DNA from: Aalborgiella sp043769295 | GTDB lineage: Bacteria > Pseudomonadota > Gammaproteobacteria > Burkholderiales > Burkholderiaceae_C | Length of the DNA: 27,084 bases | Direction of reading: 5' to 3' | NCBI GenBank assembly: GCA_043769295.1 | Contig: JAYVJL010000067.1 | Location: 1-27,084, forward strand | In this document: in pieces, positions 14,764 to 22,954 of the stretch | How positions within the stretch are numbered: the stretch's first letter is position 1 | Layout of the letters: every line of letters begins with the position of its first letter | Translations under genes and position numbers: made by a program | Notes under the pieces: model-generated | Seen by the model: only the letters and a program-made list of their open reading frames with translations | Told to the model about the DNA's origin: nothing | The model's database searches: none

Positions 14764-15953
14764 TGGCGCACACCTCTTATCAAACCGCAGAAGTGCCTTT
14801 GCCAAAAGTGCTGTGGTCCCTGCTGTTCGGTAATTTTGTCATCGGCACGGGTGTCATGGTCGTGCCTGGCACGCTCAGTGACATCAGCCATTCCCTGCAA
14901 GTTTCTGTGGCCACTGCCGGACAACTGATAGCTGCGGGTGCTTTGCTGATTTGTCTGAGCGCCCCGCTTTTCGCCGCCGTGGTTGCCGGCTGGGACCGGC
15001 GGCGTTTGTTGGCGCTGTCCATGCTGTGGTACGGTGTGTTGCATGGACTCTGTGCCCTGATGCCTGACTTTGCAAGTTTGTTACCGATACGGGTGCTGAC
15101 CATGATTTCACCCGCTATCTTCACGCCACAAGCAGCCGCCTGCGTGGGTTTGTTGGTACCCGAGCAGCAGCGCGGTCGCGCCATTACGTTTGTGTTTTTG
15201 GGTTGGTCGGTGTCTTCCGTCGTGGGTATGCCCTTGGGGGCCTTGCTGGGCGGGCTATGGGGTTGGCGCAGCGCATTCTGGTTGGTGGCGGTGCTTGGGC
15301 TGATCAGTGCTGCTTGGGTCTGGCGTGTCATGCCCAACGGGGTAAAACCTCCCGCGCTGTCGCGGGCGGCCTGGCGCGCCACCTTGCAATCACCCGCGTT
15401 GATGATGTGCATTGTGGTGACCGTGCTGTATTCAGCCGGCCAATTCGTTTTATTTGCCTATTTCGCCCCTTATTACAAAGCGGTTTTGAACATCACGCCC
15501 GTGCAGCTGAGTTTGCTCTTCGCATGGTTTGGTGCGTTTGGTTTGCTGGGCAATGTCTGGATGTCACGGCATATTGACCGTTTGGGCGCATCACGCATGG
15601 TAATGACCGGCGTGGCCAGCATGGCGCTGAGTTTGGCCATTTGGCCCTTAGGGACGACTTTGCTGCTGGCTGGTTTGGTCTCTGTGCCATGGGCCTTGGG
15701 TTGTTTTGCTTCAAATTCAGCGCAGCAAGCCAGGCTGGTGGGTTTGGCACCCGCTCTGGCCTCGGGGTCCATCGCCTTGAATACGTCTGCCATGTACGCC
15801 GGGCAGGCTGCAGGTGCTGCCAGTGGCGGCTGGTTTATTGCGCAAGGGCACATGTTTGACTTGCATTGGGTCGGCTTGGTTGGGTTGCTGCTGGCGATGG
15901 CGATGAGCTGGTGGGCGACGCAGTTGGCCCGCAAAATTTCAACCGTGCGGTGA
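14763..15953 (+). CDS. MFS transporter, DHA1-like
   Basis: A 396-residue inner-membrane protein with about 12 hydrophobic helices. The loop WDRRRLLALSMLWYG between helices 2 and 3 and the motif-C-like region WSVSSVVGMPLGALLGGLWGW fit drug or sugar efflux members of the major facilitator superfamily (AraJ-like). ATG 14763 is chosen over the TTG just before it. It overlaps the antiporter stop by one base (TGATG), so translation is probably coupled. The substrate is unknown. Confidence 0.88.
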   Translation: MAHTSYQTAEVPLPKVLWSLLFGNFVIGTGVMVVPGTLSDISHSLQVSVATAGQLIAAGALLICLSAPLFAAVVAGWDRRRLLALSMLWYGVLHGLCALMPDFASLLPIRVLTMISPAIFTPQAAACVGLLVPEQQRGRAITFVFLGWSVSSVVGMPLGALLGGLWGWRSAFWLVAVLGLISAAWVWRVMPNGVKPPALSRAAWRATLQSPALMMCIVVTVLYSAGQFVLFAYFAPYYKAVLNITPVQLSLLFAWFGAFGLLGNVWMSRHIDRLGASRMVMTGVASMALSLAIWPLGTTLLLAGLVSVPWALGCFASNSAQQARLVGLAPALASGSIALNTSAMYAGQAAGAASGGWFIAQGHMFDLHWVGLVGLLLAMAMSWWATQLARKISTVR

Positions 15954-16041
15954 AAGACAAAATTCATTAAACTCGCTTAAAGCATCAAGACAGACATCGA
16001 GCTTGCATTCAGCTTTGGCGCTTTTTCTTTAGGAGTTTCGC

Positions 16042-17397
16042 ATGACGAGTCAAACGATCAACATGGACAACCTGTGGTTGCCGTTCACCCCCAACCGCAC
16101 GTTTAAACACGATCCCCGGGTTTTTGTCGCCGCTGATGGTATGTACTTTACAACGCATGATGGCCGCCAAGTGCTGGATGGTATTTCAAGTTTGTGGTGT
16201 GTGGGGGCAGGTCATAACCGCAAACCCATCAACGAAGCGATCAAAAAGCAGCTCGATACGCTGGACTACGCCACCGCCTTCCAGGCCAGCAACCCGCAGG
16301 CCTTCAAAGCGGCCGAAATGATCGCCGATATGGCACCGGGCGATCTGAACAAGGTGTTGTTTTGCAACTCAGGCTCGGAAGCGGCAGACACATCGCTCAA
16401 ACTCGCGCTGGCCTACCACCGCGCCCGTGGGGAAGGCCACCGCAATGTGTTTATCGGACGCGAGCGCGGCTACCACGGGGTGGGTTTTGGCGGCATGAGT
16501 GTGGGCGGCATTCCGGCCAACCGCAAAGCCTATGGCACGGCATTGTTGCCGCGCGTGGACCACATGCGCTTTATCCATGATCCCCTGCACCCTGAACATG
16601 CAGGCCATGCCTATATCAACGGTACCGAGCCGCAATGGCAAGAAGATATTTTGACAGAACTGGAAAATCGCATCCTGCCGCTGCATGACCCCAGCAACAT
16701 TGCCGCTGTCATTGTGGAACCCGTGGCTGGTTCTGCGGGCTGGTATCTGCCACCGCAGGGCTATCTGAAGCGCTTACGCGAGCTTTGCGACAAGCACGGC
16801 ATTTTGCTGATTTTTGACGAAGTGATCACCGGTTTTGGCCGCATGGGGACCAACTTTGCTGCCGATTACTACGGCGTTGTACCGGATATGCTCAATTTCG
16901 CCAAATGTGTCACCAATGGCGTCATCCCGCTGGGGGGCGTGGTTTGTCGCGATCACATTTTCGACGCCATGATGCAGGCCAACGACAACGCACCCGAGCA
17001 TGCGATTGAATTTTTCCATGGTTACACCTATTCGGGACATCCTGTGGCATGTGCGGCGGCCATTGCCACACTGGAACTGTTCAAAGCGGAAGACCTGTTT
17101 GCCCGCGCCGGAAGTATGGGCAAAGTTTTGGGTGATGTCATGCACAGTGCTTTGAAGGGTTTGCCCAATGTGATCAGTATTCGTTGCCTGGGATTGGCGG
17201 GAGCTGTTGAACTCACGGGCATCGCTGGCGCACCCGGCAAACGTGCTTATGACATTTTCATGGAATGCTTCCATAAAGGCGTATTGGTGCGACCAGCCGG
17301 TGAAAACCTGGTGTTAGCACCATCGTATATTGTTGACACAGCCCAAATCGACGTGATGGTCGGCACCTTGGCCGATGCCATCAAAAAACATGCCTGA
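16042..17397 (+). CDS. Omega-amino acid (beta-alanine):pyruvate aminotransferase family protein
   Basis: A 451-residue class III PLP aminotransferase. Seen: the N-terminal LWLPFTPNRTFKHDPR and SSLWCVGAGHNRKPI, typical of omega-amino-acid:pyruvate transaminases; NSGSEAADTSLK for the phosphate of PLP; the ring-stacking region ERGYHGVGFGG; the aspartate in LIFDEVITGFGRMG; and the PLP lysine Lys288 in NFAKCVTNGVIPLGG. FFHGYTYSGHPVACAAA follows. It likely moves amino groups from beta-alanine or similar omega-amino acids to pyruvate. AGGAG precedes the ATG. The exact donor is not determined, and no catabolic partners adjoin. A weak stem followed by a T-run (17399-17425) could terminate it. Confidence 0.9.
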   Translation: MTSQTINMDNLWLPFTPNRTFKHDPRVFVAADGMYFTTHDGRQVLDGISSLWCVGAGHNRKPINEAIKKQLDTLDYATAFQASNPQAFKAAEMIADMAPGDLNKVLFCNSGSEAADTSLKLALAYHRARGEGHRNVFIGRERGYHGVGFGGMSVGGIPANRKAYGTALLPRVDHMRFIHDPLHPEHAGHAYINGTEPQWQEDILTELENRILPLHDPSNIAAVIVEPVAGSAGWYLPPQGYLKRLRELCDKHGILLIFDEVITGFGRMGTNFAADYYGVVPDMLNFAKCVTNGVIPLGGVVCRDHIFDAMMQANDNAPEHAIEFFHGYTYSGHPVACAAAIATLELFKAEDLFARAGSMGKVLGDVMHSALKGLPNVISIRCLGLAGAVELTGIAGAPGKRAYDIFMECFHKGVLVRPAGENLVLAPSYIVDTAQIDVMVGTLADAIKKHA

Positions 17398-17438
17398 TAG
17401 CTTGAGGTCCTGAAAGCTTTATTTTTAGACTGGATGAA

Positions 17439-17795
17439 TCAATGCAAAACCACAGGGTTGTGCGCTAATTCTGAATAACGGTCCAGCGTGTCTTCCACTT
17501 CTTCCTGGGTTGGCGTGTTGGCCTGCCAGGCGTTGATTTGCTGTTGAAACAGTTCTGCCCAAGAGCCGTCTAAATAGACTTCTTTACCAGAGCGTTTGTC
17601 TACAATTTCAAAGCCGTTGCGAGCCAATACAGGCTTTTTGACAACAGATATGTCGGATTCAGATGGACATACCACAGGCGCGCCTGATTCTTCAGCGTCC
17701 ACTTGCATGTGAACCACCACGAAGGAGTCTGAGTCGTAGAGCATGTGCATAGATGTGTGCCCGGTTAACTGTGTAAAAGCGGTCGAAATCAACAT
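17439..17795 (-). CDS. DUF3567 family protein
   Basis: A 118-residue acidic protein of unknown function restricted, as far as I recall, to Burkholderiales. Family features: MHMLYDSDSFVVVHM near the start, NGFEIVDKRSGKEVYLDGSWAE in the middle, and TPTQEEVEDTLDRY with PVVLH at the very end. ATG 17795 is taken because AAAGG lies just before it. The ATG at 17750 (MHMLYD) is the start used by shorter family members and remains possible. It converges on the aminotransferase gene. Confidence 0.8.
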   Translation of the reverse strand: MLISTAFTQLTGHTSMHMLYDSDSFVVVHMQVDAEESGAPVVCPSESDISVVKKPVLARNGFEIVDKRSGKEVYLDGSWAELFQQQINAWQANTPTQEEVEDTLDRYSELAHNPVVLH

Positions 17796-17907
17796 GAAAC
17801 CTTTATTCTTGTCATGTATATAACTACGATTCAGCCGATTGCAAGACTGACTTTCTTAGTCTGAAGGTTACAGTAAATCTGGTCCACCTGATTTGCAGCG
17901 GTGAAAA

Positions 17908-19083
17908 CTAGTTGGGTTTCAAGGGTGAAAGGTATTGCGTACTTTGCAATTGCGCATCTACATAATCGCCATTCGTCTCTGTGAAGCGAAAGCGCACCGG
18001 CGCGTGGTTGAGTTCGGGCGCAAACCAAAGCTCCACTTTTTGATCAAACTCCCGCCTGGGGTTGCGCGTGATGCGCAATGCCATCTGCGGGCCAGCGGCT
18101 AAGTTCAGGGTTTCTGGCTCATTCACGGTGAAAAGCCAGGGCTCGGCTTCGGTCGCGCCGATTGTTTGCAGTTTGAGGGTTGCACCAGGCGGGTATTTGG
18201 CAGGGTCGGCGGCCAGCAGGCCTGCCAGCTGAAGAATGACGCTGACGCGGTCTTGCGCGCCGGCCAAGAGCACCGCATCGGGCGTGTTGGCACTGAAAGT
18301 GATTTTGCCCAGCTGATGGTTGAAGTGTGCCGCCACCTCGCTTTTTCGAAAGCGTTTGTCAGAAAACCGGGTCGGCAACAGGCCTTGCGGTGCCAATTGA
18401 CCCACGCTGTTTTGGATGAACACCGGAATCGCGAAGTAACTCGCGGTCAGGCTCAGCGCGTAATTGGCGCCATCGTGTTGCCAGTTCAGCTCTGCAATCC
18501 CTTTGTTTGAATTGGCATTTTTGGTAAAAGTGACGCCGTAGATGTATTTGGCTGCGAGGGGCGCAGCAAACGCTGCGATCGGCTCTCCAGATACGCTGGT
18601 GGCCGTTTCACCCGTTTGTGCGGGCTCAAACGACGGTACTGGCGGGAGCACAGGTATCACTTCAACCTCTTTTAGTGTTTCCGATGGGGTCTCGGGCAGT
18701 AAAGCAGGAGTGACGGCGGTTTCGCTGGATGTGAGAGCTGTTGACGCTGGCGTGACTGGCGGTTTGGCCTGCCGTGACTTTGATACCAAGGGGGCAGGTT
18801 TGCTCACCTTGCTCGCGCTGGGCGGGGGGGGCACGACATCTGGGACCGGTGCTGCAGGAGCAATGGTACGCGTGGCAAAGGCTGTACTGGCGGTATTTGG
18901 CGTCGCCTGGCGCAGATTCAAAGACAGGTTGCTCGAGTTTAAAAGCGCCAGGTGAGCCGCAAACACGGTCACGGTCAAAAGTGCCAGACGCAGCAGCCAA
19001 GGCCAAGGGCGGGACACATGCGACTGCGCTGAACCCGCCAGTTGCCCGTGGGTGCGCCTGGTTTTTAAGACGTCAAAAGCCAT
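17908..19083 (-). CDS. DUF3108 domain-containing protein with TonB-like proline-rich N-terminus
   Basis: 391 residues. A basic N-terminus and one membrane helix (about 30-47, LLRLALLTVTVFAAHLALL) are followed by a long Pro/Ala/Ser/Thr-rich segment (about 60-175) reminiscent of a periplasm-spanning linker. The C-terminal DUF3108 domain (about 175-391) opens with KYIYGVTFTKNANSNKGIAELNW. The domain is predicted beta-rich and periplasmic; its function is not established. The upstream region lacks a good Shine-Dalgarno. No operon partner is evident. Confidence 0.83.
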   Translation of the reverse strand: MAFDVLKTRRTHGQLAGSAQSHVSRPWPWLLRLALLTVTVFAAHLALLNSSNLSLNLRQATPNTASTAFATRTIAPAAPVPDVVPPPPSASKVSKPAPLVSKSRQAKPPVTPASTALTSSETAVTPALLPETPSETLKEVEVIPVLPPVPSFEPAQTGETATSVSGEPIAAFAAPLAAKYIYGVTFTKNANSNKGIAELNWQHDGANYALSLTASYFAIPVFIQNSVGQLAPQGLLPTRFSDKRFRKSEVAAHFNHQLGKITFSANTPDAVLLAGAQDRVSVILQLAGLLAADPAKYPPGATLKLQTIGATEAEPWLFTVNEPETLNLAAGPQMALRITRNPRREFDQKVELWFAPELNHAPVRFRFTETNGDYVDAQLQSTQYLSPLKPN

Positions 19084-19224
19084 AGGGCAGCTAATTATTA
19101 ATATGAAGCAAGGTTGATATAAGCTTGAAATACAAGTAGAGGATATATCAGCGCTTTGCCAGCCGTCAAAACGTCATCGGCTAGCCCACGCTGAATCTGT
19201 GCCAATCTCTGCAACAATCCACGC

Positions 19225-20292
19225 ATGAAACTCGCAACTTACAAAGATGGCTCCCGTGACGGTCAACTCCTGGTCGTGTCACGCGACCTGAGCCAAGCCC
19301 ATTACGCCACCGGCATCGCCAGCCGCATGCAGCAGGTGCTGGACGACTGGAACTTCATGAGCCCGCAGCTGCAGGACCTGTCGGACGCACTCAACGGCGG
19401 CCATGGCAGCCGGTTGCGCCATGCCTTCCCATTTAACCCCAAACAGTGCATGGCCCCCCTGCCACGCGCCTACCAGTGGGCCGATGGTTCGGCCTATCTC
19501 AACCATGTCGAGCTGGTGCGCAAAGCGCGCAACGCCGACGTGCCCGCGTCGTTCTACACCGACCCGCTCATGTACCAGGGCGGCAGCGACGACTTTATCG
19601 GCCCTTGTGACGCGGTTGCCTGTGTCTCTGAGGCTTTTGGCATTGATTTTGAGGCAGAAATTGCCGTCATCACCGGCGATGTGCGCATGGGTAGCACGCC
19701 GGCGCAGGCGCTGGAGGGCATTCGTCTGGTGATGCTGGCCAATGACGTGAGCCTGCGCAACTTGATTCCCGACGAACTGGCCAAAGGGTTTGGTTTTTTC
19801 CAGAGCAAACCCGCCACCGCCTTCAGCCCCGTGGCTGTGACTTTGGATGAATTCGTGTTCAACGGAGAAAGTGCCTGGGACAAAGGCCGTTTGAACATGA
19901 CCGTGCAAAGCACATGGAATGGCCGCAAAGTCGGCATGTGCGATGCCGGCCCAGAGATGACCTTTCATTTTGGCCAGCTGATCGCCCACATCTGCAAAAC
20001 CCGCCATGTGCGGGCTGGCAGCATCGTCGGCTCCGGCACGGTGAGCAACAAAGGGATTGAAACGTCAGTTGGGCGCGGCAAAGAAAAGGAAACCCGCACG
20101 GAATGGCCCAAAGGCTACAGCTGCATTGCTGAAAAACGCTGTATTGAAACCATCCTGGACGGCCAGCCCACGACTGAATTCATGAAATTTGGCGACACCA
20201 TCCGCATCGAAGTCAAAGGCAAAGACGGTGCCAGCGTGTTTGGCGCGATAGACCAGGAAATCGTGCAGGCGAATGCTCAAAATCAAGGTTGA
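19225..20292 (+). CDS. Fumarylacetoacetate hydrolase family protein
   Basis: 355 residues with the FAH fold. Metal-binding residues are expected in FGIDFEAEIAVITGD (an E-x-E pair) and MLANDVSLRNLIP (Asp). The family block HVRAGSIVGSGTVSNKG is followed by a C-terminal GDTIRIEVKGKDGASVFGAIDQ. Members hydrolyse or decarboxylate beta-diketo or oxo acids in aromatic degradation. The neighbours give no pathway, so the substrate is open. No Shine-Dalgarno is visible; AACAAT sits six bases before the ATG. The stop is 22 bases from the convergent marC-like gene. Confidence 0.9.
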   Translation: MKLATYKDGSRDGQLLVVSRDLSQAHYATGIASRMQQVLDDWNFMSPQLQDLSDALNGGHGSRLRHAFPFNPKQCMAPLPRAYQWADGSAYLNHVELVRKARNADVPASFYTDPLMYQGGSDDFIGPCDAVACVSEAFGIDFEAEIAVITGDVRMGSTPAQALEGIRLVMLANDVSLRNLIPDELAKGFGFFQSKPATAFSPVAVTLDEFVFNGESAWDKGRLNMTVQSTWNGRKVGMCDAGPEMTFHFGQLIAHICKTRHVRAGSIVGSGTVSNKGIETSVGRGKEKETRTEWPKGYSCIAEKRCIETILDGQPTTEFMKFGDTIRIEVKGKDGASVFGAIDQEIVQANAQNQG

Positions 20293-20314
20293 GGCGGGAT
20301 GTGCTGCCCGGACA

Positions 20315-20935
20315 TCAAGGGTGCGCCATCTGCAGCGCCACTGCTTTGAAGCCGCGCAGCAGCATTTCGACGGACACCGCCACCAAAATCAAGCCCATGA
20401 GCCGCTCCACGGCGATCACCACGCGTTCGCCCAGCAGGCGCTGAATCCGCTCCGCCAGCACCAGCACCACGGCGCAGACCAGCATGGTGACACTCAGCGC
20501 CGCCACCCATTCCAGCTTGCGCTCGGGTGCCTGGCTGACCAGCAGCATCACCGTGGCCAGGGCGGACGGGCCTGCCAGCGCCGGAATCGCCAGCGGCACG
20601 ATCAGCGGTTCGGCCAGCAGATCATCGGTGTCGGTGGCGGCATCGTGTTTCAATTCCACGGGCGGAAAAATCATCCTCAGGGCGATGAGGAACAAAATCA
20701 CACCGCCCGCGATCTGCAGCGACACATCGCTCAAATTCATCGTGGTGAGAAAGCTTTTACCCACAAACATGAACAGCAACAGCAACAAAAAGGCGATCAG
20801 CACCTCCCGCACAATGACCATGGTGCGCCGCTCTGGGGCGACGCTGCGCAGTGTTTTGACAAAAATCGGGATGTTGCCGACCGGGTCCGTGATCAGCAGC
20901 AGCAAAATCGTTGCGGAGGTGAAGGTATAGTTCAT
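20315..20935 (-). CDS. MarC family (NAAT) integral membrane protein
   Basis: 206 residues with about six hydrophobic helices. The opening SATILLLLITDPVGNIPIFV and the stretch IPLAIPALAGPSALATVMLL (as VPLAIPALAGPSALATVM) are characteristic of MarC/UPF0056 proteins. Their function is unclear: E. coli MarC was once linked to antibiotic resistance, and an archaeal member moves neutral amino acids. It is divergent from the DUF2946 gene with 41 bases between. No Shine-Dalgarno; GATAAT ends five bases before the ATG. Confidence 0.9.
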   Translation of the reverse strand: MNYTFTSATILLLLITDPVGNIPIFVKTLRSVAPERRTMVIVREVLIAFLLLLLFMFVGKSFLTTMNLSDVSLQIAGGVILFLIALRMIFPPVELKHDAATDTDDLLAEPLIVPLAIPALAGPSALATVMLLVSQAPERKLEWVAALSVTMLVCAVVLVLAERIQRLLGERVVIAVERLMGLILVAVSVEMLLRGFKAVALQMAHP

Positions 20936-20940
20936 GCCGC

Positions 20941-20946
20941 ATTATC
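20941..20946 (-). promoter_or_regulatory. -10 element of a possible leaderless marC-like promoter
   Basis: GATAAT on the minus strand, then five bases, then ATG. Together with the plus-strand copy it forms a perfect 7-base inverted repeat, ATTATCG (20941-20947) / CGATAAT (20964-20970). Confidence 0.4.
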
Positions 20947-20964
20947 GAGATTTTTGCCATCGGC

Positions 20965-20970
20965 GATAAT
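20965..20970 (+). promoter_or_regulatory. -10 element of a possible leaderless DUF2946 promoter
   Basis: GATAAT (5 of 6 consensus) is followed by exactly six bases and ATG 20977, placing the expected start site on the A of the start codon. No Shine-Dalgarno is present. Confidence 0.4.
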
Positions 20971-20976
20971 GCATGC

Positions 20977-21333
20977 ATGTTCAATCTGCGCTGCGCCCAA
21001 TCATTTGCACGTTTCGTGCTGGCTTGGTTCGTCTTGTCCGTTGGCGTTGCCATCGCCTCCCCGGTGGTCAACCCGCGGTCTGCGCAGCTGATTTGCACAG
21101 GTTCCGGCGTGATGAAAGTACTCATCACCACCGCAGACGGAGTGCAGGAAGTGGCCAGCCAGAGCATGGATTGCCCCTTGTGCGCCAGCATGAGCGCACC
21201 GCCGGCCGTGGTGCGATTTGCCGCCCAGCCTTTGTTGCCGCTGTCCTATGCGGTTCAGTCGATCCTGGCGGCGGTCATCGCCAAGCGCACCGCCGTATCA
21301 CCGCCCGCGCGCGGACCTCCAGACTTCTCATAA
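20977..21333 (+). CDS. DUF2946 family protein, probably exported
   Basis: 118 residues. A hydrophobic N-terminal segment (about 10-28) looks like a signal sequence or anchor. SAQLICTGSGVMKVL (C40) and MDCPLCASM (C66, C69) are the family's conserved cysteine features, and the C-terminal ARGPP is also typical. DUF2946 genes often sit beside copper-handling genes, and here a PCu(A)C chaperone follows after 198 bases. A role in copper handling is inference. The stop codon directly abuts repeat copy B. Confidence 0.8.
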   Translation: MFNLRCAQSFARFVLAWFVLSVGVAIASPVVNPRSAQLICTGSGVMKVLITTADGVQEVASQSMDCPLCASMSAPPAVVRFAAQPLLPLSYAVQSILAAVIAKRTAVSPPARGPPDFS

Positions 21334-21402
21334 GCTATTAAATTAATAGCAACATAGGCAATAAATACGCCGGTTACAGCTGTATTTATCGCTTATTTTG
21401 GC
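21334..21402 (+). repeat. Dispersed 69-base repeat, copy B
   Basis: Begins with a perfect 17-base palindrome, GCTATTAAATTAATAGC, followed by the core AATAAATACGCCGGTTA. It aligns without gaps with copy A (3112-3180) and starts on the base after the DUF2946 stop codon. Confidence 0.75.
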
Positions 21403-21457
21403 TTGTGACCATGATATATGCCTTACTGAAGGCGGTTTCTTGCGCATTTATCTGTAT

Positions 21458-21498
21458 AAATAGCCAGCTTAAAACTAGTCATGAATAAGCGGCTATTT
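21458..21498. repeat. Imperfect 13-base inverted repeat upstream of the PCu(A)C gene
   Basis: AAATAGCCAGCTTA (21458-21471) pairs with TAAGCGGCTATTT (21486-21498), with one bulged base and a 14-base loop. TATAAA (21455-21460) overlaps the left arm and could be a -10. No T-run follows, so an operator is as likely as a terminator. Confidence 0.45.
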
Positions 21499-21531
21499 CT
21501 AATTTGCATTTATTAAACAGGACTATTTAAA

Positions 21532-22017
21532 ATGAAAAAAATTGCATTTAGCCTCGTTCTGGCATCGGCTGCCAGTACTTTGTGGGCTCAAACCGTTGAT
21601 GTCAAAGACGCCTGGATACGCACCAGTGTGCAGGGACAAAAAGCCACGGGCGCGTTCATGACCATCACCGCCAAGGAGGGTGCCAAGCTGATGAGTGTGT
21701 CCACACCCGTCGCTGGCGTGTCCGAGGTGCATGAGATGAAGATGGACGGCGACATCATGCGCATGCGCGCCGTGGCGGGTGGTCTGGACCTGCCGGCCGG
21801 TAAGGCTGTAGAGCTCAAACCCGGTGGCTACCACGTCATGCTGATGGACCTGAAGGCTGCCTTGCCCAAAGACAGCAGCGTGCCCTTGACCCTGGTTTTC
21901 AAAGACGCCAAGGGTGTGCAAAGCAAAATCGAGCTCAAAGTGCCGGTGTCTACAGCCTCACCCCGTGCCAAAGCGGATGGCGAAGCTGCCATGCAAATGG
22001 ATCAGCATAAACACTGA
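21532..22017 (+). CDS. PCu(A)C-type periplasmic copper chaperone
   Basis: 161 residues. A signal peptide (1-19, ending LWA) precedes a DUF461 cupredoxin-like domain. The copper ligands match the family pattern: H67 and M69 in VHEMKM, M79, and H101-x-M103 in GGYHVMLMDL, with the expected 21 residues between M79 and H101. The C-terminal tail is His/Met-containing (AAMQMDQHKH) and may add a metal site. Members deliver Cu(I) to the CuA centre of cytochrome oxidase. AGGA precedes the ATG. No senC/sco gene is next to it. Confidence 0.93.
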   Translation: MKKIAFSLVLASAASTLWAQTVDVKDAWIRTSVQGQKATGAFMTITAKEGAKLMSVSTPVAGVSEVHEMKMDGDIMRMRAVAGGLDLPAGKAVELKPGGYHVMLMDLKAALPKDSSVPLTLVFKDAKGVQSKIELKVPVSTASPRAKADGEAAMQMDQHKH

Positions 22018-22107
22018 CTTTTTTGCAGGCCAAAGTGGGGTATTTTGGGAAACATTGGAGTAAGCTCTGCTTACAGTCTGTCATTTAACCCCACTTTGGA
22101 GCCCCCC

Positions 22108-22881
22108 ATGAGCACTACCCCTGATTTGAGCAGCTTCGGTAAATTTGTTCCAGGCTTTGATTTTTTGCAAAATCTGGCCAAACAGGCCGCTGGTGGCGCG
22201 GCGCAAAGCATCCCGCAATTACCCAATTTGGGCAATTGGGTGGCACCCACGCTGAATGTGGAAGAGCTGGACAAACGCATTGAAGAGCTCAAAGCCGTGC
22301 AATTTTGGCTGGACCAGAACGCCATGGCGTTGAAAGCCACGATTCAGGCCTTGGAAGTCCAAAAAATGACCTTGGCGACCCTCAAGGGTATGAATTTTAA
22401 TTTTGGCGACGTGGCCAACGCCTTCAAGCTCAAAGCGGCCGACACGATGATGTCAGGCGTGCAAAAAGTCACAGAAAAAGCCACCGATGCAGCCACCACG
22501 GTCGGCTCTATCGCTGGTTCGGTGGTGCCTAAAATGCCCGAAGTCAAAGTGGCCAGCAAATCATCCAAAGAGTCTGATGCACCCGCCGGCGGCGTGATCG
22601 ACCCGATGCAATGGTGGGGCTCGCTCACCCAGCAGTTCGGCCAAATCGCCGCCACGGCGATGAAAGATGCCGCCAAGCAAACCGCGATTGACACCACCAA
22701 AGGTGTGGCCACGGGTTTGGCCAAAGAAGCCTTCAAAAAAGCCAGTGACATGGCCAACACCATGACCGGTGGCATGACCGGCGCGGTGACCAAAGCTGTG
22801 GTGGGTTCCAAAACGGCGGCCAAAAAAGCGGTAGCCAAGACTGCCGCGAAAAAAGCACCCGCTAAAAAACGAGCGCGCTAA
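22108..22881 (+). CDS. phaM: PhaM-type polyhydroxyalkanoate granule multifunctional regulator
   Basis: 257 residues from ATG 22108, chosen for GGAG seven bases upstream and because the upstream frame lacks homology. The N-terminal region (about 1-95) contains NVEELDKRIEELKAVQFWL and NAMALKATIQALEVQKMTLATLKGM, the conserved PhaM segment. The middle is Ala/Thr/Val-rich, with DPMQWWGSLTQQFGQIAA near 170-190. The tail (about 230-257) is Lys/Ala-rich and histone-H1-like. In Ralstonia eutropha PhaM activates the PHB synthase and ties granules to the nucleoid through this basic tail. No pha biosynthesis genes adjoin. Confidence 0.85.
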   Translation: MSTTPDLSSFGKFVPGFDFLQNLAKQAAGGAAQSIPQLPNLGNWVAPTLNVEELDKRIEELKAVQFWLDQNAMALKATIQALEVQKMTLATLKGMNFNFGDVANAFKLKAADTMMSGVQKVTEKATDAATTVGSIAGSVVPKMPEVKVASKSSKESDAPAGGVIDPMQWWGSLTQQFGQIAATAMKDAAKQTAIDTTKGVATGLAKEAFKKASDMANTMTGGMTGAVTKAVVGSKTAAKKAVAKTAAKKAPAKKRAR

Positions 22882-22954
22882 AAACTACTTTGTACAGGGT
22901 TGATGAGACGGCTTTGTAGATTGCCTATTTAAAAATAAAAACGAAGGAAGTGAC

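Noticed and set aside
17399..17428. Terminator after the aminotransferase
   Set aside because: Only a 5-base stem (AGCTT/AAGCT) with an interrupted T-run; too weak to list as a feature.
20273..21091. A 272-codon plus-strand frame rich in Gln and His
   Set aside because: Antisense to the marC-like gene; His/Gln richness is the usual mark of the reverse strand of a membrane-protein gene.
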